Assembly: GCA_029204225.1 (NCBI GenBank)
Contig: CM055111.1
Coordinates: forward strand, 41,854,815-41,918,814
DNA: 64,000 nt
Origin: Diphasiastrum complanatum
Lineage: Eukaryota > Streptophyta > Lycopodiopsida > Lycopodiales > Lycopodiaceae
Direction of reading: 5' to 3'
The notes below the pieces were generated by a model. That model was not told the origin of the DNA and did not search any database. It saw nothing but the letters and a program-made list of their open reading frames with translations. Shown here one piece after another: positions 24,189 through 36,059 of the stretch (within the stretch, counting starts at the first letter, position 1; each line of letters begins with the position of its first letter). A program made the translations under genes and the position numbers.

Positions 24189-25120
24189 CCTTCACAAATT
24201 TTTCTTTGAAAAGAAATATCAGGCAATCCTATAACTAGATTACTACTTTTGAGAATCTGTAAACTTTGAGCACTAATATGACCGAATTGTTGATGCCAAA
24301 GATCACTTTGACTATCAACCGTGCTTACCATAACTTGAGCAAAAGATCTCGCATTCAATTTGTAGAGTCGATCCCCGTTGACTCTAGCTCCTGTAGCAAT
24401 CACTTTATAGTGATTCTTGATGTCTTTGACAAGACATTTGTCATTGTCAAACTCAACTTTGAGTTGTTGATCAGCCATCATCCCAATAGATAGTAGATTG
24501 TTAGCTAAGCCAGGTACATATTGCACATTGCTTATCCCCTTTATCTTCCCATTGACTAACTTCACTGGTACCACTCCAACTCCTTTAACAGATAGCAATT
24601 TGCCATCGGCTTGTCCAACTTCATCACCATTGTGAGTTTCCTTGAGTTCTGAAAACCACTCTTTCCTTGAGGTCATGTGCTTGGACGCACCACTATCAAT
24701 GTACCAGGTATCCTTGGCTTCATCACTTGTCATTAGTGCTGTAATGAACAAGTTTGAACTCTTACCTGTATTATCTTCATATTGATCATCATCGTATTGA
24801 TGTTGATCAGCATAATTGTCTTCATAATAATCATCATCAAATTGATGTTGATCAGCATAATTGCCCGCTTGCCATTTGCCTTTTCTTTGTTCTATCTCCT
24901 TCTGTTTCTTGAAGCATTCACGCTCCCAATGGTCAGGTTTGTTGCAATACCTACAATTTCCAGGTTTATTTTGCTTGGAATAGCCACGTCCTTGACCTCG
25001 GCCTTGATTCCAATTGCCTCGATTTGGGCCATCATTGGATTGTTCTTGAAATTGTTGGAACAATCCATGATATGAGTTTCCACCTCTTGATTGGTGTTCC
25101 ACGACCACATCTGCCAACAA
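24119..25120 (-). pseudogene. Copia gag zinc knuckle, protease and GAG-pre-integrase region
   Basis: An open frame of 333 codons holds, in order, a Gly/Arg-rich linker, the zinc knuckle CRYCNKPDHWERECF (CX2CX4HX4C), two direct repeats of an Asp/Tyr-rich segment (YADQHQ...DD), the protease WYIDSGASKHMT, YVPGLANNLLSIGMM, and the GAG-pre-integrase motif LWHQQFGHIS...C.GC. It overlaps the integrase frame at its left end by a frameshift. This is the best preserved part of the element. Confidence 0.93.
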
Positions 25121-25745
25121 GTCCTCTCACTGCAAGAGCTTGATCAAATCCCCTGTTGCGATGACTCAAGTTCTCTTGATGTTGTTCTTCCTGCAAAAGC
25201 AATCCATCTAACTCTTCATAGGTTGGAAGATTTTCTCGTGTGGCTATACTTGTCACAAACATTTGATGTGACTCACTCAAACTATTCAATGTCAAATGCA
25301 CGATCTCATGATCCTGTACTCACTCTCCAACTACTGCTAATTGGTCACGAATCTCTTTGATCTTCAGTAGGTGATCAACAACAGTTGCACCATCATCCAT
25401 CCGCAATGTGTGCAGCTTCGTCTTCAGGAATAGCACTCGAGATGTGCTTGTGGTCTCAAACAATGCCTTCAACGTATCCCATGTTTCTTTTGTCCTTCTG
25501 AATCCGAAATGTAGGGAATAATTGCATCTCTAACTGATAAGTTGATGACATTTTGTGCTTTCCGTTTTCTCCTGTCAAATGTCCGTTGATCTTCATCACT
25601 GGCCTTGTCTCTTCACCTGTCACGATCTCCCATAGCTCCTTTTCCATCAAATGTTTTTCAGTTTGAATTTCCAAACTGCATAGTTGTCGGCTCCTTCCAA
25701 TTTGCTTGACTCATTGAGGACACTCTCGCTTAGAGTTGCCATTAC
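25121..25745 (-). pseudogene. Copia gag N-terminal part, frameshifted
   Basis: Fragments in three frames fit copia gag. Near 25,720 the start resembles MATLSESVLNESSK. MEIQTEKHLMEKELWEIV is out of frame with it, and then HLTLNSLSESHQMFVTSI and LPTYEELDGLLLQEEQ. There are at least two frame changes and in-frame stops. Confidence 0.75.
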
Positions 25746-26576
25746 TGAACAGATGAGTCTGGATCAAGTAATTTATCACAACAGAACTGTATATTTTTCT
25801 GGTTATAAACCTGATATCGAAATGGAGCGCAAAAGTATGGCTGCTCAGGATCCTCTTTAACTTGTGTGCATGGATCCGATATTGGAACATGCGATATCGA
25901 ACTGGAGCGCAGATGTATAACTGCTCGGAGTTTTCTTTAGCTCGTGCGCTTGGATTCGATATCGATACGGACACGGACTGGAGCGCGGATGTACAACTGC
26001 TCAGGTTTCTCTTCAGCTATCATTCTTGGATCCCATATTGGTACAGAAAAAAGAGAGAATATAAGAGCTTTCAGAGAGAATATTCTAGATTCTCTACTTC
26101 GGCGTGGCGGCTACGCCGCCTCCTCTTTGCTTGGTTTTCGAAATGAGTGATTGTTCAAACAGACAGATTTCAGTAATGTGAAAGGTATGAAATCTCAAAG
26201 CTCTAAATGGCAGTACTAGACACTATCTGGTGTGATTTGCAGGACTCCAAACAAACAAATGAGAGATTTCTTGGCACAACTCTCTGACAAATGACACTTT
26301 TCACAAAGACTAAATTTCTTTTGTAAAACTTTTCCCACTCAACAGATTTTCAATCTGTTTGATGCTGCCCTGGCCTTTTCGATGCCTCTGGGACTGTGTC
26401 TTCGTTTCCCACTAATAACTGTCAGCTCCAAAACCTACAAAATACATCAAAAAAGATTTCTTTCAGCCGTTTTATTTTGTCTCTTTGAGCTTTCACCTCC
26501 TGTGAAGGACTTTCTCACTTCGTTGCGGAGCCTGTGACAAGTTGTATCCACTGATCAGGCACGCAGGACTATCGTT

Positions 26577-26588
26577 GCTCTGATACCA
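26577..26588 (-). other. Primer-binding site (initiator-Met tRNA type)
   Basis: TGGTATCAGAGC on the minus strand directly follows the 5' LTR. This is the standard plant copia PBS, complementary to the 3' end of tRNA-iMet. Confidence 0.95.
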
Positions 26589-26850
26589 TATCAACAATCA
26601 GAAATAACATCAAGCAATCATCATAAGCAATCACCAATAGGGAGACGGAAGAAGAACACGCAATATCACTCTATCACACTAACACATACTGAATGTTGAA
26701 ATGTACATATAAACCCTAAACCCTGATAGAGAGGGAGAACCTAGGAGTAGACTACTGGACTATCCTATCGCTAGTTATAGCTAGTAATAAAGTACATCGT
26801 AAACAGTAACTAGGAAGTGTAACAATGAAGTTTATCATTGATTTCTAACA
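26589..26850 (-). repeat. Copia 5' LTR
   Basis: 262 bp, starting TGTTAGAAATC on the minus strand and ending TTGTTGATA. The final CA of the 3' LTR is TA here. It is followed on the other side by the AAAAC duplication. Confidence 0.95.
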
Positions 26851-26855
26851 AAAAC
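26851..26855. repeat. Target-site duplication AAAAC (right)
   Basis: Matches 21,336-21,340 exactly. Confidence 0.92.
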
Positions 26856-28142
26856 GTGAAGCGTTACACATTGGACATTGAAGCTTTTCTGAATGCTCAC
26901 CTTTTCGTATTTTAGGTATCACATTTTCTTTCGAAAGTATTCGATGCAACAACCTAAAAAAAGAGCAATGTGAGTTGTTAGAAAAGAAAAAAAATTAACT
27001 TAATGTAAATACGATATAAAGTATATTAGTTGTATTATGCATTAAGTACCCAAATAAAGATGTCACGCTACGATCACTCCATTTGTATGTTGCTTGAAGG
27101 TTTAGAATAAGAATTGATGTAGCTAGTCTCAAAATGGATGCTCCAGGATATAAAGGAGTGTCTGCCTCCTTGCGCAATAGAATCTCGTCTTCATCCATCT
27201 CAAATTGTTCGTGATCTCTATTTTCATTAGAAGATGCATGCATATCATCATTCTCATTTGTTTCAAAGTAAGATTCAAACATGTTGTGCATTGCTTCATC
27301 GTGTTGCACCTCATCATCATAATCATTAGAATCAAGTTGATTATTCTTTTTTCCAATTGTGTTTGCCTCTTCAATTTGTTTCATTCTTTGTTTTCTCATG
27401 TCTATCAAAACTTGACGTTGATTGTAACTAAACACGGATGCATCAACTCCGTGGAATGGCATTCGATGTATAGGCTACACACATGAAACAAATTCCATAA
27501 ATGACATATATAGATTGACGAAGATTATAATAAAAAACAATCATATAAAATTAACAAACCTCAACCTCTTCCAAATTCGATGGTTGACCTTCTTCTTTTC
27601 ATCCAAACTTCCACAAATGATTTTCAATAATGCGTCTTTCACGCATCTTTTGTCCAACACACTTGAGGCATGTGCACCATATTTTATTTTGAAAATAATT
27701 TCTCTACGAGAAACAAAAATCAAGTACATGTCACTTTAGCACAATATTTTAACTTATAATAACAAAGTTTTTATGAGCAAAAAAACATGCATGTTTATTA
27801 CTTACCCTGTTAACTTGAGTAGTGTCTTCATCGCTAGATTGATCTGAATGTAATTCATCTCGTTGTGATAAACTGCATATATGCACAAGTACAAAACACA
27901 AATAACATAAAATTATTGTATGATTCTAATGTTTTAATATTTAGATAATACTATTCTTATACATTGTTGCTTATATGATTCTTTTGCATCTTGGTGCAGG
28001 CTCAAGCTCTACATGCATATCTCTCTTCTTTTGTGAACACATGTATGAAAGTCCCACTTCAATATGCATTAAAGTTCTGTAATCGATTTTCTTTTCTACT
28101 TCATTTCAATATATTAGTGTTTATTGTAATGTATTGTATGTT

Positions 28143-29127
28143 TATGAATGTAGTAATCATGTCGGGGGCAGTGGTGAAAGCTCGGGAGACTATGTAAAAA
28201 ATTTATATGAATCATTAACTCCTGAGCAAAAAACGCAACTGCAAAGTATGCTTAGTCGAGATGAGGGTGGTCCCTCACAAGCGGCCGCGACTCCCACCCC
28301 CACCGAAGAGCCCTCCACAAATTCTTATTATGACGTGGATCCTCAAGGCAATATAATTGCCAATAGAAAAGGGAGGGTGGTTTTGGGCCGACTCTATTCT
28401 TTATACCAACGCCATTTTGGCGACTGATTATTTGGTAAATGGTCCAAACAACCTGCCGCCGATAAACGACAGGTTATTGGTACCCTTCGTGACGAATTCC
28501 AACAAGAAGAGGAATTCAAGGAGAAGGAAATTCATAAGCATATGAGCTTATGGATTAAGCATCGTCGTGATATGGCACGACGAGCTTTTAGGGACGGGCA
28601 ATCCAAGCCCTCCTGGTGTTCAAGAAATGATTGGAACCGTGTAAAAGCGGATGAACGAACACTAGATAAATACAAGATTCAGAAAGATGCTGCGGCCGCT
28701 AGGATGCATGGGATAGGCAATTCTAGGTTGAGCTCAAGCAGAAAGACGTGATTGCAAGCAAGCATGGTAAGTGAAATTACACTACTCTTATAGATTATCT
28801 TTGATTTCATATGCTTTTATTTTTTAATATGCATTATGACTAGTTGCTTCAATGTAGCTCTAGATTAATTTCAACTTAAATTAGTTGGCGGACTATGGAC
28901 GTCTGCCAACTAAGGAGGAATACAAATATGCCCACAGGGAATCGTACAATGCATTAGTCGACAAAATAAAGAGCGAGGGTCATCCTCCAAATGTAGGTAC
29001 TAGTTTTTGTATTCATACTAATGTGGTTTGTATTCTGATGTCAATTTTAATACGATCAAGCATTAATATTAATGTAGTTTGTTTGCTTGTGTTAATGCAG
29101 ACTGGACGTCACGACGACGAGGAGTAG
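28143..29127 (+). pseudogene. Second gene of the CACTA element, multi-exon (Ptta/TNPA-like candidate)
   Basis: One frame runs from an acceptor-like site near 28,152 through YVKNLYESLTPEQKTQL, a Pro/Thr-rich linker and GRVVLGRLYSLYQRHFGD. A single stop near 28,424 follows, then the same frame continues: RDEFQQEEEFKEKEIHKHM, LWIKHRRDMARRAF, KPSWCSRNDWNRVKADE and ARMHGIGNSR. A frame break follows near 28,735. A donor at 28,765 (ATG|GTAAGT) leads to an exon at about 28,885-28,992 (ADYGRLPTKEEYKYAHRESY), then a donor AAT|GTAGGT and an acceptor GCAG at 29,098-29,100 before a short last exon, TGRHDDEE-stop. The W-rich/basic pattern and the position beside TNP2 suggest the accessory CACTA protein. 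I am not certain of the family. It is transcribed away from the transposase. Confidence 0.5.
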
Positions 29128-29332
29128 ATTAGGTTTATAAATTATAGTTGATGTTAGATCTAGAAAGACTCGTGCGACATTAAAGCACCAAATTTGTAAT
29201 ACATTGATTCATATTATGAAAATATACTATTGCAAATGATCGTGCTATATTCCCATTGCTTTTATATGTGCAATCTTCTTTTTTCAAAAATTGCAATGTC
29301 AAATTTAGAGATGTGGATTGACGTAATAACCA

Positions 29333-31720
29333 ACTATAGCTTCTTCGGGTAGATCACTCCATCGGATTACCTGGTTGTAGCATTGCTTCAACTGGTTCTT
29401 CTTGTTCGCAGGTGCCCTTGGTGGATCTGTCCTTGAAACTTTCGCCATAGCAGATTTTTGCGACGATTGAGCTGGTATTTCTTAATTCCATAACGTTCTG
29501 GGTCCATGTGCTGTAGAGCCTGCTCATCAGTCAGCTCAATCTCCTTGTTATAAGTCAGAGCATGTTGCCAAGGGACTAAATCATCGTCCACTGGGTTCTC
29601 AATAGATTTTGCTGACAGCCATGCTACGTTTATCATATTCACTCCAAATGTAATTGGTGTGTCCATGGTGTGACACTTGGGTGAAGATGTGCTGGGTTCA
29701 GGATTTGATTCATATTGACATGCTTGGCAGTCAATCGTTGCTAATGCATCCATCCATCTCACGACATCCGTCTCTGAATCGTAGTGACCATCCTTGGCTT
29801 GCCTTGGGCGATCTAATGTGTGATCCATCGTGGATGATCCGACATCAACCTTGGGTGCAAGTGGTTTCACCGCCCGGTTGAATCGACCTTTACAGCCTGC
29901 TTTGTTCTCAAAGGTGAGTTTTCCCATACCCCAGTTGTGTACTACTTGCGTAGACCTCAACCATGGTCTTTCCAGTAAAACACGGTATGCAGATGGAGAT
30001 TCAGGTATATCCATTACTACAAAGGTGATCACAAACTGCATGCCTGCTATTTTTATAGGGATATCGGCAACCACACCCTTCGGTTTTACACAAGATTGAT
30101 CCGCTAGCTTGATGGTGAGTCTTGCTGGCTTCAATCCCTATAGACCCCACTTTTGATACAAAGTAGTGGAGATCAAATTGACACCGGATTCTCCATCTAC
30201 CACTGCTGCCTCGTCCTCAAATCTCTTGTGTTTGATTGGCAGGGTGATGTTGTGTTCCTCACTCTCCCATGCTGCTCCAATGTGAAGGATGTTACTAGTC
30301 TCTTCGTAGCCTGTACAGTATATGAGCTTTGGCGCTGCTCGCTCCGCGTATGCTCTGCCCCATTCAATCATAAGGCTTTTAGCTTGTGGCACAATCCGTA
30401 GTAATTCTCCGAGGGGTAAACTAACACGACTCGCCAATAGGCTTGTGAGCCTTTCAATGCGCAGTACTTCGGGCTCCACCATGTGGAAAGGTGGTTCATG
30501 ATGATGCAATCGATCATTCTGATCAGTGCACAATGGTGAGCCCGTTTGTGGTTCCCATTTGTCATCAGCAGGAGGTTCCATAGGGTTGTCCTTTTCTTGC
30601 TCTTTTTCCTCCGCTTGTGCTCTCTATACTCAGTGTCGTATCTTCTGGTATTGTCTCCTTTCTTCCCTCACATTCGGATATGGCGCTGAAGTTGAGGGTT
30701 GGTCATCAGTGACCGATGGTGGTGGTGAGGGAGCCACTTCCTTCCTCTTATGTGCTCGCGTAATGGCTAATACAGGGGCATGGAAATGTTGCCTTTCCGG
30801 TGACATCCCTGTTGGAACTATTGCTCGTTGTATTGCAATGAAGGTCAATGGTGCGCTAGTCCCAGGTCTCAATGGACAATCCTTGAAGTAGTGTCCATAA
30901 CCGCATTCTCAACAGAAGGATGTATATTGTCCCTTGTAAGGACATTCAACAATTCCGTGTCCTTCGCCACATCCGTAGCAGCCGTACTTTCTTCCGCCTT
31001 GATGCTGAGTTTGAGCTGCATAGGCCGCAATATATTCATTTATGGCAGGATCCAAAGATGCTTCATCCGGCCCATACCATTGCTGTTGCTCAGGTTGAGG
31101 TGGTATTAGCATCTCTGGTTCTGCTGTCAGTTTACGTGGGCCACTTGTTGATTGGCTGGCCCCGCTGGTGCAGGTAAGGCCATACGCTGTTGATTATTCG
31201 GTGCGCCGTACCTCGGTGCCACATTTGGTGCCCCTTGATGATATGGATAAGAAGTTTGATAAGGACTTCTTCTCTATTGGACAATCCGGGGGATAAATGG
31301 GCAAAATGTCATATCGTGAGATGTTTCGTTGCACAAATGGAAAAATCTATGGGTCAGTCTTAGATTTTGCTTTTGGATCGAGCCCTCATTCGCTGTATAG
31401 TTTTGTGTGCATACTGAACACCATACATTTTTGCGTCGGGGATACTGTAGCTAGTTTGATTCTGGTAGATTTGGCATTGCTGCTATAGCTCCTTGTAAGG
31501 CTTTCAGTTTCTGATCAAACTGCACCGTAAGCTGCTCCATCTGTAGTTTGTGTAATTTTGTCATTTGTTCCATCAACTGTTTTGTGGATAGAGTGGAAGC
31601 AGTTGATGATGATGATTCTATCAAGGGAGTAGAAGTATGGGTGGATGGGATCTAGATCTTTGATTTGTGCATTCTCCATCACTTTTAGGATTGATTGGAA
31701 TTGAATTTGCTGTAACATTT
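29333..31720 (-). mobile_element. Ty3/gypsy copy 2: gag and protease only
   Basis: Runs parallel to 17,985-19,870 on the same strand with high similarity, differing by scattered substitutions and small indels. Contents right to left: gag (about 31,270-31,720, including MEQMTKLHKLQMEQLTVQFD), a zinc knuckle (YGCYGCGEGHGIVECPYKGQ), a Pro/Ser linker, and protease (AAVVDGESGVNLISTTLY, then LADQSCVKPKG and FVVMDIPES). It stops at 29,333, where copy 1 enters its RT-deletion junction. No RT or integrase follows. Copy 2 extends further into gag than copy 1. Confidence 0.85.
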
Positions 31721-31739
31721 TGTCATCACCAATTCATGC

Positions 31740-32085
31740 AAGCTCCCTATTGTAATCCTTCACCCTCAATACATAATTTGGACACTCTCTCCCTTATTTT
31801 GGAAATTTTAGATAATTTGGTTTCTCAAAGTGATAATCCTTAAAGTATTTTAGATTGCTTGCAAGGTATCTCATGCCTCCTTGGCCGAGATGCATGCTCC
31901 TATCTCCCTTTGGAGATCATTGGACACATTCATCTTGATGCAATGCAAAGCCATTCTTGAAATCTTCTTGAATCTAGTGGCCTCTTGTAGGTTTTGAGGC
32001 TCTTCCTCAACCCCACTCACTATATGAATGAGCTTTTAAAGCACCAAGATGGATTCCATTCTAACCTAGTATATTTCTACCAAGT
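31740..32085 (-). pseudogene. Copia gag relic, minus strand
   Basis: On the minus strand a broken frame reads RFKKISRMALHCIKMNVSND, then GACISAKEA, a stop, and DTLQA. This resembles copia gag, in which 'AKEAWDTL' follows the first helices. It adjoins the gypsy gag on its left and an oppositely oriented copia integrase on its right. Confidence 0.5.
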
Positions 32086-32100
32086 TCAAGGCATTTTGAG

Positions 32101-33580
32101 ATGAGCATGGGATCAAGAGGGAGTACACAAGGACACCACAACAAAATGGAGTGGCCGAGAGGAAGAATAGAACCTTATGTGAAGGTGCCAAAGCCATGAG
32201 GTTAGGTGCAAATCTTTCTAAATCCTTTTGGGATCAAGATTTGTTGTGTGCTAATTTTCTATGCAATAGATGGCCGAGTGTGGTATTGGATGGAAAAACC
32301 CCTTTTGAGGTCCCGTTTGGTAAGAGGCTGAGTGTCAAGTTTTTCAAAACTTTTGGATGCATTCACTATATCAACATCACTCTTAATGATAGGACAAAGG
32401 AGGATCCATCTTCAAGAAAAGGTATATTTGTTGGCTATAATGAGGTGAGCAAAGCTTATAAAGTTTATATTCCTTCAACTAAGAAGGTGGTCATATGAAC
32501 AAATGTCATTTTTTATGAAGGAAACATTGCAAAGGTTTATTCAAGTGGTGAGGTGGTGATTTGATCTAACATTCTTGATGTTGATGGCAAAGTTGATGAT
32601 ATTTTGGATGTTGATGGTGAGGAGCCTTCTTCAAGTCAAAAGCCAAGGAGGACATCAAGGGAAAGACAAAAACCTTCAAGGCTCACTTATGATGAGAAGG
32701 GTACGCAAGTTGAAGATACTAACTTTGCTTTCCTAACCTCTTTTGATGAACCTACATGTGTAGATGAAGCTATTCAAAAGGAGGAGTGGGTCCAAGCAAT
32801 GGATCTTGAGTACTAAGATCTTATGAAGAACAATACATGAACTAAGGACAAGAAGGTTATTGGATGCAAGTGGATCTTCAAGGTGAAGACAAACCAAGAT
32901 GGATCAATCAAAAAACACAAGGCAAGGTTGGGGGCTAAAGGATATGCACAAGAACATGGTATTGACTATGATGTGACCTTTGCACCCGTGGCAAAGATGG
33001 TAAGCATTTGGTTCATCATTTCTCTTGCAACTCTTTTTGGTTGGGATCTATGGAAAATGGACTTCACTAACGCATTCTTGAATGGTGATCTTGAGGAGGA
33101 AGTGCAACCTGAGGGCTACATTTTACATGGCAAGCCTAATCATGTCTGTTTTCTCCAAAAGAGTTAATATGGGCTTAAGCAAGCACCAAGGAGTTGGTAT
33201 GCTAAGCTCAACACATTTCTACTTTCACAAAACCTCACTATGAGTGAACATAATAATTTACTTTATTATAAATTTGTTGGAAATGATGTTACTATTCTTC
33301 TAATCTATGCGGATGATATTATTTTGACTGGGGGTAGCACTCAAGATGTAGATGACATCAAGATTGCACTCAAGAAAGAGTTTGATGTGCATGATCTTGG
33401 TCATTTGCACTACGTCTTAGGAATACAAATATTAAGAACTTCTCAAACTACTTTTATTTTTTAAGAGAAGTATGCTAATTCTATTCTTGGTAGATTTCAT
33501 ATGGTAAATGCTAAATCTTGTGATACGCGTATGGAATCAAATGTAACGCTTACTATTCAAGGCATTCATAGATCCATATT
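32101..33580 (+). pseudogene. Ty1/copia integrase-RT segment, plus strand, degraded
   Basis: Starts inside the integrase at REYTRTPQQNGVAERKNRT (catalytic Glu), then GKTPFEVPFGKR and GIFVGYNEVSKAYKVY. After stops, a linker (RRTSRERQKPSRLTYDE) leads to RT: HKARLGAKGYAQEHGIDYD, WKMDFTNAFLNGDLEEEV, YGLKQAPRSWYAK, LLIYADDIILTGG (YADD variant) and KKEFDVHDLGHLHYVLGI. RNase H is missing: the frame dies after TRMESNVTLT and a purine-rich AAGGGGGATT precedes an LTR. At least five in-frame stops are visible. Confidence 0.9.
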
Positions 33581-33589
33581 AAGGGGGAT

Positions 33590-34227
33590 TGTTGGATTTA
33601 TTCCTCTATTGTACTAAATCCCATGTTAATCTAGTTCCATTCACATTGCTGTAGTTTTACTTATCGACTTGGTCGACTTGGCCGACTTGGTAGTCTTGAC
33701 CAACTCAGAATAGTCGAAGGCTCCTCACACCCACTTCTTGTATTGTGCAACCACCTTGAAAATGACATCAACAGCCACAATGTACTTCAGACGACACAAC
33801 AGCCCCACACTCCTTTTTTTGTACTTACATTTGCACTAATGTAAATTGTATATAGATAATGATCATTGTAATATATGAGAGTGATATCATTCAGAGATAA
33901 GGCATTGTAGATGCTTTCATGCATCGGTTCTTTCTTTCAGACTGATTGTTAGTAATAAGTTCATAGCTTTTATAGAGCGAAGTTAGCTTCTTGAGCACGC
34001 GTGTTCGTCCGCTATTGTCTTGTGCTCACAACATCAATTTGACTTGTATTTTCATACATTAATCTGAATCAACTATTGTCTTGTTATTGCATTCAGATCT
34101 TTGTCAGTATTGTATGCTTTTGCCATTTCGTTTTATGTTTGACTCTCTTACTGCTTTTTTTGACTGCTTGCTCTTTCGCTTCCGCAAAGTGCAATTAAAT
34201 TCTATTTGTGTTCGCCTACGTAATCCA
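33590..34227 (+). repeat. Copia 3' LTR (about 638 bp)
   Basis: Starts TGTTGGATTTATTCC immediately after the purine tract AAGGGGGATT (33,581-33,590, sharing its last base). It contains a threefold GACTTGG/CGACTTGG motif near 33,665 and a TATA-like TATATAGATA near 33,850. The probable end is CGCCTACGTAATCCA. The right half matches the relic at 15,852-16,170. No 5' LTR of this family is seen, so the upstream half of the element is lost. Confidence 0.75.
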
Positions 34228-34479
34228 TTGTGATCCATGCAGTGCACGCACCAAGGAGATTCCACCATCTCCTAACAGTAGCAATGTCCACATTCTCATC
34301 AAGAAGCTTCAAAGGGAAGGATCCTTGGTGGATAGCCATGCAGCCTTCCTCAAGTCAAGTCACAGAGAGTACTTCTCTCAAATCTTATTTTATGTTGGAT
34401 CTAATATATTAATATACTAAAAAAATGACTACGACGCAAGTTTGAGGGGGTAGGATTAGTTCACACGAGTCTTGGATCT

Positions 34480-35310
34480 ACCAAGAAGACAAAGCCTGAA
34501 GGTGGGAAAACTTTGTGACCAACGGCTTCATTATTGAATTTGATGCAAATGTTTTCTTGATGAAAAAGAATGTGCATTTCATTGCTGAAGGGACAAGATA
34601 TGGGAGACTTTCCAAGATTGACGCATGTGTGAAAACTAACCATAGTGCGATAATAGCTGGGGAAATATCACAAGTGGCGTTATGGCACATGAGATTGAGT
34701 CACCCCATACCCAAATCCATGTAGAAGATTGAAAGGAGGATTTTACTCTTGGGATGCCTAGATCCTCGTTAACATGTTGTAAGGCTTGTGAGGCATGAAC
34801 ATTGGTCAAATCTTATAAGTTTCTTTTCTCAAGATCAACTACAGTAACTGATTCAATTAGATGTGCACTTTGTTAGTACAAAAAGAAATCATGGATATAC
34901 TATTTTGTCTTTTTATAAATGATTATAGTAGATATGCTTGAATTTATCTCTTATCTTCAAATGCAATGATGTTTGACACATTTGTAAAGTTCAAAACTAC
35001 TTGGTACCAAGAATGAGGTGGTAATATTGGATGGAGGAGAAGAGTACACCTCAATTTAATTTAAGGAGTTTTGTGAGCAACATGGCATCAAAAAAGAGAT
35101 TTGCTGGCCCTTACAACTTAGCAAAATGGAGTTGCTGAGAGAAAGAATCACATTTTATATGAGTGTGTCAAGGCAATGAGGTGGATACTTCTCTACTTGC
35201 TTCTTTTTATAGAGAAGCAAATTCATGCAAGTATCTGCATAACCAATTGCCTAACGATGTCACGGAAGGCAAAACACCATTTGAGATGTTGAATGCAACT
35301 ACACATCAAG
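34480..35310 (+). pseudogene. Copia GAG-pre-integrase and integrase relic, plus strand
   Basis: Broken frames read NGFIIEFDANVFLMKKN, then ALWHMRLSHPIPKSM (pre-integrase 'LWH.RLGH'), and then scattered integrase pieces: LVPRMRW and WMEEKSTPQ near the second Asp, KKRFAGPYN...AKWSC.ERKN near the Glu, and TEGKTPFEML. The order is right for copia, but many stops and frameshifts occur. Confidence 0.6.
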
Positions 35311-35930
35311 GGAAATAAGCAACAGCTGGGCCAACCTCCCGAAGACAAATCGAAGAGCAAGTGGTGTTCAATACCAACTTTTCCATGAACAACAAGACAT
35401 TAGCTCTAGTTGTTGTGACAGACTCATGCATTGGCTGCTTCTGCTTGAAATCATAGAATTTTTCTTCAAGAAAGACAACATCACGACTGACTGAGATTTG
35501 ACCTGTATCAATATCATAGATACGATATGCCTTGTGTGACATTGAATAGCCGATAAAGATATACTTACAACTTACTGGGTCTCACTTCTTTCTCAGATCA
35601 GACGGAATTTGAGATAGTAGAGACATCCGAATATACGTAAATGTTTCAGACTTGGTATGCAGCCGTAGTAGGCTTCAAAGGGTGTCTTGGAGTCGACTGC
35701 CTTCGTGCTGGAATAATTTTGCAGATAGCAGGCTGTAGAAATTGCTTCAGCCCAAAAGTTCTGGGGTAATTGAGCATTGACAATCATGGATCGTGCAGCT
35801 TCCAATAGTGTTCGGTTCTGTCACTCAGCTACGCCATTCTGCTATGGAGTGTAGCTGGCTGTGAACTGATGGTGCATGCCACATGATGATAAGTAGTCTG
35901 CCATTTCATTTGATAGGTACTCTATGAGCT
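35306..35930 (-). pseudogene. Copia integrase relic, minus strand
   Basis: Reads HHQFTASYTP, a stop, QNGVAE, then EAARSMIVNAQLPQNFWAEA, STKAVDSKTPFEAYYGCIPS, LKHLRIFGCLYY, SHKAYRIYD and SVSRDVVFLEEKF. This is the second half of a copia integrase, of a different subfamily from the neighbours. It abuts the plus-strand relic tail to tail, at 35,306-35,310. Confidence 0.8.
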
Positions 35931-36059
35931 AATTTTTTATTATTGCTTATGTACATTGCTCACTTCATGGATACTGATTATTTATGCTTTTGGATGAAAG
36001 TGAATTATGTGAATAGTAATGCCAGTTTTTGAGATGAGATCAGAGTGCAAAGAGTCTGA

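Larger units (their letters stand above)
21341..26850 (-). mobile_element. Full-length Ty1/copia retrotransposon (5510 bp), minus strand
   Basis: All structural parts are present: 3' LTR 21,341-21,605, polypurine tract on the minus strand at 21,606-21,615 (TGAGGGAGAG), 5' LTR 26,589-26,850, a primer-binding site directly beside it at 26,577-26,588, and AAAAC duplications outside both ends. The internal order is gag, protease, integrase, RT, RNase H, which defines copia. By hand alignment the LTRs are about 93% identical, so the insertion is not recent. Every coding section carries stops or frameshifts, so the copy cannot move by itself. It interrupts a CACTA transposase. Confidence 0.97.
20770..27462 (-). 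pseudogene. CACTA (En/Spm) TNP2-type transposase, split by a copia insertion
   Basis: The two halves are 26,856-27,462 and 20,770-21,340 on the minus strand. The right half reads through an acidic linker to YKWSDRSVTSLFGYLM (TNP2 'WSD.S...LL..L'), and then, near 26,860-26,890, a Cys-rich LQCPMCNASRF. The left half continues with DDVQGDKVPRKVLRHFSIIP, NRSMDDVMRVPSDSPAWKHI, LRFGLAMDGVNPF and, after a frame break near 21,060, TWPVVLVNYNIPPWL, KNMDVYLA, LWNGIHAYD and MWTMHDYPGL. These are in the normal TNP2 order. Joining across the insertion restores register, showing that the retrotransposon landed inside the transposase. Frame breaks elsewhere make it non-functional. The N-terminal transposase-associated domain was not found. 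Confidence 0.85.

Noticed and set aside
27205-27486. 93-codon hydrophobic plus-strand frame
   Set aside because: Antisense to the acidic linker of the CACTA transposase.
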